DNA from: JBEEJZ01 sp041168905
Lineage (GTDB): Bacteria > Pseudomonadota > Gammaproteobacteria > Burkholderiales > Burkholderiaceae_C
Assembly (NCBI GenBank): GCA_041168905.1
Contig: JBEEJZ010000027.1
Span: 1 to 64,000 of the forward strand
Direction: 5' to 3'
Length of the DNA stretch: 64,000 bases
Position 1 is the first letter of the stretch; each line of letters starts with the position of its first letter. Positions 57,473-64,000 of the stretch are shown here, piece after piece. The notes beneath the pieces were generated by a model. The model was not told the DNA's origin and searched no databases. It was given only the letters and a program-made list of their open reading frames with translations. Both the position numbers and the translations under genes were made by a program.

Positions 57473-58081
57473 TCACACCCAATTCCCCAACACCGACAGC
57501 GCCAGCAAGCCACCCATGGCCCGGTTGAACCAGCGGCGCCGGGTGGGCGGTGCCAGCCAGCGGCGCAGGTGTTGGCCCAGCAGGGCCCAGCTGCCGACGC
57601 AGGGTAGGTTGACCAGGCAAAACAACAAAGACAAGGCCATGGCCTGACCCAAAGAGGCCTGTGGCGGCACATAGGTGCTGAAAAAGCCCAGCACCATCAC
57701 CCACACCTTGGGATTGACCCACTGAAATGCTGCCGCAGCCCAAAAACCCATGGGCCGTGCCGCTGCGCCCGAGGTCTGGATGGACGAGGCTTGCGTATGG
57801 GCGAGGCCCCAGGCCAGCCACAGCAGGTAAGCAGAACCCAGCCAGCGCAGCACCTCATGCACTGCCGGGTGTAAAGCCACCAGGGTTTGCAGGCCCGCGC
57901 TGGCCGGCAACAGAATCAGCCCCAGCCCGCCACTGACGCCCAAAAGATGGGGCACGGTGCGGCGAAAGCCGAAATTGACACCCGAGGCCAGCAGCATGGT
58001 GTTGTTGGGCCCCGGGGTGATGGAGGTGGCCAGCGCAAACAGGGCACAGGCAATCAGGGTGGAAGAAGTCAGGTTACTCAT
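57473..58081 (-). CDS. LysE-family amino-acid exporter
   Basis: 202 residues from the ATG at 58081; an ATG at 58093 is possible. Six hydrophobic segments and the LysE/RhtB signature are visible: LFALATSITPGPNNTMLLASGVNFGFRRTVPHLLGVSGG, then WLGSAYLLWLAWGLA and FQWVNPKVWVMVLGFFSTY. It exports an amino acid or a derivative. It is divergent from a MocR/GntR-aminotransferase regulator only 55 bases away; such regulators often control LysE-type exporters in Burkholderiales. The short gap holds an ACAATTGT palindrome and ATTGT repeats that may be the regulator site. Confidence 0.92.
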   Translation of the reverse strand: MSNLTSSTLIACALFALATSITPGPNNTMLLASGVNFGFRRTVPHLLGVSGGLGLILLPASAGLQTLVALHPAVHEVLRWLGSAYLLWLAWGLAHTQASSIQTSGAAARPMGFWAAAAFQWVNPKVWVMVLGFFSTYVPPQASLGQAMALSLLFCLVNLPCVGSWALLGQHLRRWLAPPTRRRWFNRAMGGLLALSVLGNWV

Positions 58082-58136
58082 GGTGGGCAGCATAGATGGC
58101 ACCACCAATACAATCAAACAATTGTCCTAGTTACAC

Positions 58137-59477
58137 ATGAGCACCACCCGACACCAGGCCCTGGTCGATGAAATGAGTACCGGCATTCGGGCTGGGCGTT
58201 GGCCTGCCGGGAGCCGTCTGCCCACGCACCGCGCCTTTGCCCGCGAAAACGGCATTGCACTGGCCACCGCCAGCAAGGTCTACGCCACTTTGCAAGAGAT
58301 GGCACTGGTCGCTGGCGAAACCGGGCGTGGCACCTATGTGCGTGAATGGCCCAGCGGCTCGGACCACAGCCTGCAGTCGGCCATGCCTCAGCCAGCGCCG
58401 GTGGACCTGGCCTTTACCTACCCGCACACGCCCAACGCCGAGGCATTGCTGACATCCGCCTGGCAGGCCCTGCGTGACGCGGGCGAGCTCCCGCGCCTGA
58501 TGGAGGTGCAGCCGCTGGCGGGTGCCTGGCCACACCGGGAAGCGGTGGCACATCACCTATACAGCCGCGGCCTGAATGCCGACGCCAACGACGTGATGCT
58601 GGTGGGTGGTGCTCAGCAGGGCCTGGCCTGCACGGTCATGGCCTTGCTGCAGCCCGGCGATGTGGTGGTCGTGGACGAAATGACCTATCCCGGCATGCTG
58701 GCACTGGGCCAGACCCACATGCTGGACATGCAGGCCCTGCGCTGGCACGCCCATGGCGGCCCCGATCTGCAAGCCCTGGCAGACCTGCTGCAACGCCGCC
58801 CAGTGAAAGCCATCTACACCATGCCTACCCTGCACAACCCCACAGGCTGGGTCATGAACGAGACGGAGCGTGAGGCGCTGGTGGCCCTGGCGCGCCAGCA
58901 CAAAGTGTGGTTGATTGAAGATGCCACCTATGCGTTTTTGGTGTCTGACGCCCCGCTGCCCCTGGCCGCCCTTGCCCCCGAGCGAACAGTCTATGTTTCA
59001 AGTCTGAGCAAAAGCGTGGGCGGCGGCGGGCGGCTGGGCTTCATGGTGGTTCCCCCTGCGCTAGCGCCCCGTTTTGAGCGCACACTGCGGGCCCTGACCT
59101 GGAGCCAGCCTGGGCTGATGGCGGCATTGGCCGCGCACTGGATCCACAGCGGCGAGGTGCTGCGCTTGGAGGGAGACAAACGCCGGGCCGCCCAGCAACG
59201 TCAGGCCATGGCGCAAGTTCACTTGAACGGGCTGCGTCTGCAGGCTAACCTGGAATCGTTTTTTGTCTGGGTGCACTTGCCTGAAGCGGTGCGCCCCGAA
59301 CCGCTGACACTGCGATTAGCCGAGCTGGGCATCGCAGTGGCGCCAGCCACCGCGTTCGCTGCGGGTGCACACGCACCCCGCGCCATCCGCCTGAGTCTGG
59401 GCGGTGCCAGCATCGAAACGTTGCAGGTCGCCCTGCCGCTGGTGCGCAAAGCCATCGACGACCTGGCCTGGGGCTAA
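58137..59477 (+). CDS. MocR-type regulator (GntR winged helix fused to PLP aminotransferase fold)
   Basis: 446 residues. The N-terminal winged helix (DEMSTGIRAGRWPAGSRLPTHRAFARENGIALATASKVYATLQEMALVAGETGRGTYV, about 10-68) is joined to a class I aminotransferase-like domain (TMPTLHNPTGWVMNE, and the PLP-Lys region SSLSKSVGGGGRLGFMV). MocR regulators bind PLP and sense vitamin B6 or amino acids. It is divergent from the LysE exporter gene and probably activates it. Its stop overlaps the convergent regulator gene by 4 bases. Confidence 0.93.
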   Translation: MSTTRHQALVDEMSTGIRAGRWPAGSRLPTHRAFARENGIALATASKVYATLQEMALVAGETGRGTYVREWPSGSDHSLQSAMPQPAPVDLAFTYPHTPNAEALLTSAWQALRDAGELPRLMEVQPLAGAWPHREAVAHHLYSRGLNADANDVMLVGGAQQGLACTVMALLQPGDVVVVDEMTYPGMLALGQTHMLDMQALRWHAHGGPDLQALADLLQRRPVKAIYTMPTLHNPTGWVMNETEREALVALARQHKVWLIEDATYAFLVSDAPLPLAALAPERTVYVSSLSKSVGGGGRLGFMVVPPALAPRFERTLRALTWSQPGLMAALAAHWIHSGEVLRLEGDKRRAAQQRQAMAQVHLNGLRLQANLESFFVWVHLPEAVRPEPLTLRLAELGIAVAPATAFAAGAHAPRAIRLSLGGASIETLQVALPLVRKAIDDLAWG

Positions 59478-60757
59478 TCAGAGTCGACCGCCTGCGGCTC
59501 CGATTTACGGGCGTTAAGGTGCCGATACAGCAGGCCCCGCGACACGCCCAGACTGCGGGCGGCCTTGGAGATATTGCCGCCGCAGGCCGCCAGCGTGCTG
59601 TCGATCATCTGGTTGTGGTGTTCACTCAAACGCGCGCCGGCGGGCAATTTGCTGGTCGGCAACAGTGTCGTGTGCTCGGTCTCAGAGCCGGCGTCTTCAC
59701 CCGCCAGCGGCGCGAGGGAAGTTGGCAACCCGCTCGAAGATACAGGCGGCTTGTTCGCCGACAAGGCGATGGCGTGCCCAAAATCGAGGCCATCCGACGC
59801 CAGCAGACTGGCCCGAGCCCACACTCCCAGCCCATTGGGCAAGCGCAAAGCGGTCAGTCCGGTGTGGCGAGTCAGGGCCAGCAAAGACGAGGGTTCAAGG
59901 CCAAACAGGGAGGTCACATCGCGTGCGGCGCCATGGGCGGTAGCCCCTAACAAGCGTGCGGCTGCGCCATTGAGCCAGGCAACCTGACCGGTGGCGCTGA
60001 TACCTGCCAACGCCTCCATCGGGGTCGCCAGCAGGGATGGGCTGGCCTGAAAACGCAAGAGCAGATGCTCACGGGACTGCGCCAGCAAAAGCCGGTTTTC
60101 GATGGACGTTGCGTAGACCCCGACCATGGAGGCCGCGTCGAAATCGAAATGCCGCCCTTCCAGCGTGATGTCCAGCACCGCAGCTACCTGGCCATGCACG
60201 TCATGAATGGGCGCTGCCGCGCATTCAAAACTGCTCAGACAGTCAAAGTAATGCTCGGCTCCAGTCACCGTACAGGCCTGACCGGTGAGTGTGACGATAC
60301 CCGGCGCGGTGGTACCGACATGGGCTTCGGACAAATTAACGCCCACCCGGCAGGCCTTGCCCAGCAGGGGCTCCTGCGCGGCCATGGGGTTGTGGGTGGC
60401 ATGCACGATGACCCCCTGCGCGTCGGTCAGCAGCACGCGGCAATCAATGCCCGCCAGGGCCGCCTCCATGGTCAACAGTTCTTGTTGCGCGGCCTCCAGC
60501 AATTCTCGATTTCGGTTCAGTGTCGCGTGCTTGCGGCTGGCCGTGACGGGATTGAACTCCAGGGACTGCCGGGCTACTTGCCGGCCCGAGGTACAACGCA
60601 TCCAGGACTGGATTACCCCCTCGCCCACCAAACCTGTGGGTCTCAACCCTTGCTCGAAAAACTGATCTCTGGCTTGCGCGATGCGTTGCATGCGGGTGCT
60701 AGGAAACAACTGTGTGGGCAGGGAAGCTGACAGGTGATGGGTCGCACGCAGGGCCAT
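59474..60757 (-). CDS. GAF/Fis regulator, AcoR-like but without AAA+ domain
   Basis: 427 residues. The N-terminal AcoR-like region (RIAQARDQFFEQGLRPTGLVGEGVIQSWMRC) leads into a GAF domain (about 90-215: GIDCRVLLTDAQGVIVHATHNP, VNLSEAHVGTTAPGIVTLTGQACTVTGAEHYFDCLSSFECAAAPI). A PAS-like part (235-320) follows. The protein ends with a Fis-type helix-turn-helix (STLAACGGNISKAARSLGVSRGLLYRHL). AcoR activators carry a sigma-54-contacting AAA+ domain before the HTH; here it is absent, and no Walker motifs are seen. It faces away from the PQQ dehydrogenase operon, its likely target. Confidence 0.88.
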   Translation of the reverse strand: MALRATHHLSASLPTQLFPSTRMQRIAQARDQFFEQGLRPTGLVGEGVIQSWMRCTSGRQVARQSLEFNPVTASRKHATLNRNRELLEAAQQELLTMEAALAGIDCRVLLTDAQGVIVHATHNPMAAQEPLLGKACRVGVNLSEAHVGTTAPGIVTLTGQACTVTGAEHYFDCLSSFECAAAPIHDVHGQVAAVLDITLEGRHFDFDAASMVGVYATSIENRLLLAQSREHLLLRFQASPSLLATPMEALAGISATGQVAWLNGAAARLLGATAHGAARDVTSLFGLEPSSLLALTRHTGLTALRLPNGLGVWARASLLASDGLDFGHAIALSANKPPVSSSGLPTSLAPLAGEDAGSETEHTTLLPTSKLPAGARLSEHHNQMIDSTLAACGGNISKAARSLGVSRGLLYRHLNARKSEPQAVDSD

Positions 60758-60825
60758 GGGTATTTTTCGTCAAAGACTCAAAGCAGATGACCGGAGTTTG
60801 GCAGGCCAGATGCCCGCCGTACACA

Positions 60826-60866
60826 GGGTAAATACGGGTTTTCCTCCATTTACCCGCCATTTTTTT
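60826..60866 (+). terminator. Terminator-like hairpin in the PQQ operon leader
   Basis: GGGTAAAT (60826-60833) pairs with ATTTACCC (60848-60855), and a run of seven T follows four bases later (60860-60866). It lies 147 bases upstream of the dehydrogenase start in the divergent gap. If transcription starts before it, it could act as an attenuator; otherwise it may insulate the promoter. Confidence 0.45.
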
Positions 60867-60867
60867 G

Positions 60868-60890
60868 TGGAATTGTTCCACCGTAGAACA
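60868..60890. promoter_or_regulatory. Overlapping inverted repeats, possible activator site
   Basis: TGGAA-TTG-TTCCA (60868-60880) overlaps TGTTC-N7-GAACA (60874-60890). The pair lies 122 bases upstream of the PQQ dehydrogenase start and 111 bases from the divergent regulator start. It is the best candidate binding site for the GAF/Fis regulator. I looked for a -24/-12 promoter here and found none. Confidence 0.45.
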
Positions 60891-61012
60891 GTTCCTACCT
60901 AGGGTATTCCCGCAGGTGCAAATCTATCGTTCCGTTGCAATCATCAAACACCTTGCACACGTTTGTGCGGGGGCGCTTACGACGCAACAAACATCAGGAC
61001 AGGAGACAGTTC

Positions 61013-62680
61013 ATGGCCAAGAATTACAGCTTTGTGGGCGGCTTGATTGCCGCAGCCCTTTTCTCTGGTGCACAGGCCCAGGGCATCGATGCACTCAAGC
61101 AGGATGCTGCAACGCCCGGCGATGTGCTCACTTACGGTATGGGCTACAACAACCAACGCTACAGCCCGCTCAAGCAAATCAATGCAGGCAACGTGAGCAA
61201 GCTGCAGCCAGCCTGGGCCTATAGCCTGAACAACCCGCAAGGCCAGGAGGCACAGCCCATCGTGCATGAAGGCGTGATGTACGTCACCACCCACAACACC
61301 ACGATTGCGCTGGACCCCATCTCAGGCAAACAGATCTGGAAAAATGAAATCGAGTTGCCGCAGGATGTGTTCAAGATGGCCTGCTGCGGCATTCTGAACC
61401 GCGGCGCTGCCATCATGGACGGCAAGATCTACCGCACCACGCTGGACGCCCACGTGATGGCCATCGACGCCAAAACTGGCAAGCAACTCTGGAAGAGCAA
61501 GGCGGCCAACTATCAGGACGGTCAGGCCATGACCGCAGCCCCCCTGATCGCTAACGGCGTGGTGATGACTGGCATTGCCGGTGGCGAATACGGAACCCGT
61601 GGCTTCATTGACGGCTGGGACCCAGCCACAGGCAAGCAACTCTGGCGCATTTACACCACCGCCGCCCCTGGTGAAAAAGGCGGCGACACCTGGCCCGGCG
61701 ACACGGCCATGAAGGGCGGCGCGCCCACCTGGCTGACCGGGGCCTACGACCCGGACCTGGACCTGGTGTACTGGGGCACCGGCAACGGTGGTCCCTGGAA
61801 TGCGGAAGCACGCAAAGGCGACAACCTGTACATCGCCTCGGTGCTGGCTTTCCGCCCCAAGACGGGTGAGATGGTCTGGCACTACCAGTTCAGCCCCAAC
61901 GATCTCTATGACTATGACGCCACCGAAGTCGGCATGCTGGTGGACATGAAGATCGACGGCAAGGACCGCAAGGTGCTGGCACAGGCCAACCGCAACGGTT
62001 TCTTCTATGTGCTGGACCGCGCCAACGGCAAGCTGTTGGCCGCCAACCCCTACGTCAAGGTCAACTGGGCCGACAAGATCGACATGGCCACAGGCAGGCC
62101 GGTGGAGTCTGACGTGTCCAAGCGCATTCGCGCTGGCGCGGACCTGGAGGTCTTCCCGTCGGTGCTGGGCGGCAAAAACTGGAGCCCCATGTCCTGGAAC
62201 CCGGCCACCGGCCTGGCTTATGCCAACACGCTCAACATCAGCTGGCCCTACCAGCTGGTCAAGCCCGAGTACAAAAAAGGCGAGTGGTATCTGGGCGTGA
62301 ACTTCCGCGGCGTCACCATGCCGAAGGACCAGCCCCACGGCTACCTGAGCGCCATCGACCCCATGACGGGCAAGAGCAAGTGGCAGCTGGCCTGGCCAGG
62401 TCAGCCCAGCATGGCGGGCACCTTGTCCACGGCCGGTGATCTGGTCTTCACAGGCGCCGCCACGGGCGAGTTCATTGCGGTGGATGCCAACACCGGCAAG
62501 AAGCTCTGGCAGTTCCAGACCAGCTCCGGCATCATTGGTCTGCCCATCACTTGGGAGCACAAAGGCAAACAGTACGTAACGGTGCTGTCGGGTGCCGGCG
62601 GCGTGTGGGCACTGTTGGGTGACGAGCGCATGGGCAACGTGCCCGCAGGCGGCTCAGTCTGGACCTTCGCACTCAACTGA
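61013..62680 (+). CDS. PQQ-dependent alcohol dehydrogenase with lanthanide signature
   Basis: 555 residues from the ATG at 61013, with AGGAG 7 bases upstream. A signal peptide (MAKNYSFVGGLIAAALFSGAQA) sends it to the periplasm. Beta-propeller W-motifs (TGKQLWK, TGKQLWR, TGKKLWQ) are repeated. The disulfide pair is Cys124-Cys125 in MACCGILNRG. Metal ligands correspond to Glu192 (GGEYGTRG), Asn258 (GTGNGG) and the catalytic Asp300 in NDLYDYDATE. Asp302, two residues on, is the extra acid found in XoxF, ExaF and PedH and absent from Ca-type enzymes. It oxidises a primary alcohol or aldehyde and passes electrons to the cytochrome encoded next. The substrate is not known. Confidence 0.93.
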   Translation: MAKNYSFVGGLIAAALFSGAQAQGIDALKQDAATPGDVLTYGMGYNNQRYSPLKQINAGNVSKLQPAWAYSLNNPQGQEAQPIVHEGVMYVTTHNTTIALDPISGKQIWKNEIELPQDVFKMACCGILNRGAAIMDGKIYRTTLDAHVMAIDAKTGKQLWKSKAANYQDGQAMTAAPLIANGVVMTGIAGGEYGTRGFIDGWDPATGKQLWRIYTTAAPGEKGGDTWPGDTAMKGGAPTWLTGAYDPDLDLVYWGTGNGGPWNAEARKGDNLYIASVLAFRPKTGEMVWHYQFSPNDLYDYDATEVGMLVDMKIDGKDRKVLAQANRNGFFYVLDRANGKLLAANPYVKVNWADKIDMATGRPVESDVSKRIRAGADLEVFPSVLGGKNWSPMSWNPATGLAYANTLNISWPYQLVKPEYKKGEWYLGVNFRGVTMPKDQPHGYLSAIDPMTGKSKWQLAWPGQPSMAGTLSTAGDLVFTGAATGEFIAVDANTGKKLWQFQTSSGIIGLPITWEHKGKQYVTVLSGAGGVWALLGDERMGNVPAGGSVWTFALN

Positions 62681-63009
62681 TGATGCGGGCCAGCTTGCTA
62701 CTGGCGTGCTGTGCAGCCCTGGCCGGGGCTGCACACGCGCAAGACGCGCCGCGCTTTGTGGTGGACGAGATCAACCAGGGAAACACGCTGTTTCACCGCA
62801 CCTGTGCGCAGTGCCACGGGCGCAACATGGTCAACTCGGGCACCACCACCTACGACCTGCGGCGCTTTCCAGTCGATCAACCTGAGCGCTTCATTCAATC
62901 GGTGACCCAAGGCAAAGGCAATATGCCTTCGTTCAAGGACGCTTTGACTTCTGAAGAAATTCGCAAATTGTGGGCCTACGTCGGCTCGCGTGGCGGCAAG
63001 GAGCCCTGA
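62680..63009 (+). CDS. Periplasmic cytochrome c (XoxG-like position)
   Basis: 109 residues, starting in a TGATG overlap with the dehydrogenase stop. A signal peptide (MMRASLLLACCAALAGAAHA) precedes a small class I cytochrome with haem motif CAQCH at 42-46 and axial Met82 in GNMPSF. It is the direct electron acceptor expected for the PQQ enzyme. In methylotrophs the matching protein (XoxG/MxaG) is larger, so this is a shorter relative. Its gene position between enzyme and binding protein is the same. Confidence 0.92.
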   Translation: MMRASLLLACCAALAGAAHAQDAPRFVVDEINQGNTLFHRTCAQCHGRNMVNSGTTTYDLRRFPVDQPERFIQSVTQGKGNMPSFKDALTSEEIRKLWAYVGSRGGKEP

Positions 63010-63013
63010 ACCC

Positions 63014-63949
63014 ATGCAACGTTCTGCATTCCAAACCCGTTGGCGCCGACGCCTGAGCGCATGGGCCTTGCTCATGGCGGGGTGCGGCCTGGTGGCTGCC
63101 GAGCCGCTGAAGGTGTGCGTCAGCGAGGACAGCCCACCCCAGTCGCGCGTGAGCAAAGGCAAAGCCAGCGGCCTGGATGTTCGACTGGCGGAAGCGGTCG
63201 CGGCTACGCTGGGCAGACCACTCACCATCGTGCCATTCGAGACGGAATTCGAGAAAGAATCCACCCTCACGCAAGAGGTCAACGCGCTGCTGTCCGCAGG
63301 GGTGTGTGACCTGGTCAGCGGTTTTCCGCTGCTGCAGTCTGACCTGGGACCGGCCAGCCGGCCTTCAGCCCGCACGCCGGACTACCCGGGCGCCAAACGC
63401 AAACGGGAACGTCCATTCGTGCCCCTGGGTGAATTGGTGGCCAGCAAGGCCTATCAGGCGGCCACGCTCGGTGTCGTGCTGCGTGCAGGCCAGCCCCCCG
63501 TGTCTGGCCTCATGGATCTGCAGGGCCGCAAGGTAGGAGCGGTGACTGGCACCTTGGCGGGCACCCTGGTCAGTTTGTATCGCAACGGCGCCTTACGTGG
63601 CGGCATGGTGAGCTTGTCGCAACGCGAGAGCGCCTGGTCTGCGCTGGAAAGCGGGCGCATCGACGCCCTGATTTTGCCGACCGAGGCCTTTGACGCCCAT
63701 CGCTTGCAAGCCCCCGCCAGCGACCTGACCTTGGCCACCTACCAGCGCCCCATCGGCGTTAACCTGGGCTTTGTCACGCTGGCATCGGCACCGGCTGATC
63801 TTCTCCAGGGCACGAACAGGGTGTTGTCCCAAGTGATGGCAGACGGGCGACTGAAGCAATGGGCGCGTGAAGAAGGTTTGAGCTGGCACCCGCCCAGTCT
63901 GCCGGAAGTCTCGCCCGGCCCGACCCTGGTCAGCCTGGTCAGCGACTGA
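63014..63949 (+). CDS. Periplasmic binding-protein-like subunit (XoxJ/MxaJ-like position)
   Basis: 311 residues from the ATG at 63014, 4 bases after the cytochrome stop. The signal region is basic then hydrophobic (RRRLSAWALLMAGCGLVAA). The family 3 solute-binding fold follows: LKVCVSEDSPPQSRVSKGKASGLDVRLAEAVAATLGRPLTIVPFETEFE, then DLQGRKVGAVTGTLAGTLVSLYRNG and ESGRIDALILPTEAF. Cys99 or so, in SAGVCDLVSGFP, is conserved in the quinoprotein-linked group. In methylotrophs XoxJ helps activate the dehydrogenase. No ABC permease accompanies it, which supports that role over transport. Confidence 0.85.
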   Translation: MQRSAFQTRWRRRLSAWALLMAGCGLVAAEPLKVCVSEDSPPQSRVSKGKASGLDVRLAEAVAATLGRPLTIVPFETEFEKESTLTQEVNALLSAGVCDLVSGFPLLQSDLGPASRPSARTPDYPGAKRKRERPFVPLGELVASKAYQAATLGVVLRAGQPPVSGLMDLQGRKVGAVTGTLAGTLVSLYRNGALRGGMVSLSQRESAWSALESGRIDALILPTEAFDAHRLQAPASDLTLATYQRPIGVNLGFVTLASAPADLLQGTNRVLSQVMADGRLKQWAREEGLSWHPPSLPEVSPGPTLVSLVSD

Positions 63950-63957
63950 TGACAGTC

Positions 63958-63981
63958 GGGGCGTCAGACCCCCGACGCCCC
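63958..63981 (+). terminator. Hairpin after the PQQ operon
   Basis: GGGGCGTC and GACGCCCC form an 8-base stem with an 8-base loop, starting 8 bases after the stop of the binding-protein gene. No T-run follows, so it is a candidate end of the operon only. Confidence 0.4.
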
Positions 63982-64000
63982 CAGAAAACAGCACAGGCTG

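Noticed and set aside
60895..60925. Possible sigma-54 promoter before the PQQ operon
   Set aside because: GG and GC do not fall at the required 10-base separation; the nearest match has GG instead of GC at -12.

Overview
The window is a gene-dense, GC-rich stretch of bacterial chromosome. Protein families and gene order point to a betaproteobacterium of the Burkholderiales, most like the Comamonadaceae (Rhodoferax/Polaromonas/Hydrogenophaga-type). This is inferred from the lptA-lptB-rpoN order, a Bug-type solute-binding protein, a gcl-hyi-glxR-kinase operon and many LysR regulators. No rRNA, tRNA, CRISPR array, transposase or integrase was recognised. About 60 genes are supported; the only gene-free gap above 300 bases is 28221-28525.

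Region 1 (1-14.5 kb) is mostly housekeeping. It starts with the tail of an ABC permease, a GntR regulator and an Asp/Glu racemase-family protein that lacks its second catalytic Cys. A long minus-strand run follows: argS, a SPOR protein, dsbA, an L-fucose-type lactonase and dehydrogenase pair, lptA, lptB, rpoN, an rRNA methyltransferase and a PIN protein. A small glycan-modification set follows (GT2, GtrA, and a convergent overlapping GT39).

Region 2 (14.5-31.1 kb) is accessory. It holds a 1168-residue surface lipoprotein with Ca-loop and collagen-like repeats next to a predicted outer-membrane barrel, a DUF1800/DUF1501 pair, and LemA with a GIDE protein that carries an EF-hand. The 3' end of the GIDE gene is duplicated around a hipB/hipA remnant. 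Next come Lrp with ornithine cyclodeaminase, a Fic protein whose catalytic His is Gln, an unknown membrane protein, and a LysR/ChbG pair.

Region 3 (31.1-50.9 kb) is carbon metabolism. A TRAP transporter (DctQMP) and quinate/shikimate genes (Gfo/Idh, aroQ, quiC, aroE-like) sit under a TetR regulator. The glyoxylate operon gcl-hyi-glxR-glycerate kinase has a divergent LysR gene. Beyond it lie glcF, a PanE-like reductase, a type II haloacid dehalogenase and malate synthase G. Together these would bring glycolate and glyoxylate into glycerate and malate.

Region 4 (50.9-64 kb) has a fused gallate-type extradiol dioxygenase with a Bug binding protein and a divergent LysR, then a self-sufficient CYP116B-type P450, a Phd/RelE toxin-antitoxin pair, and a LysE exporter divergent from a MocR regulator. 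It ends with a periplasmic alcohol oxidation operon: a PQQ dehydrogenase with the Asp-Tyr-Asp signature of lanthanide enzymes, a cytochrome c and a binding protein, in the order of xoxF-xoxG-xoxJ. A GAF/Fis regulator without an AAA+ domain faces it. The regions of most interest are the gene-end duplication around the hipBA remnant, the xoxFGJ-like operon, the P450/dioxygenase neighbourhood, and the several proteins with altered catalytic residues.
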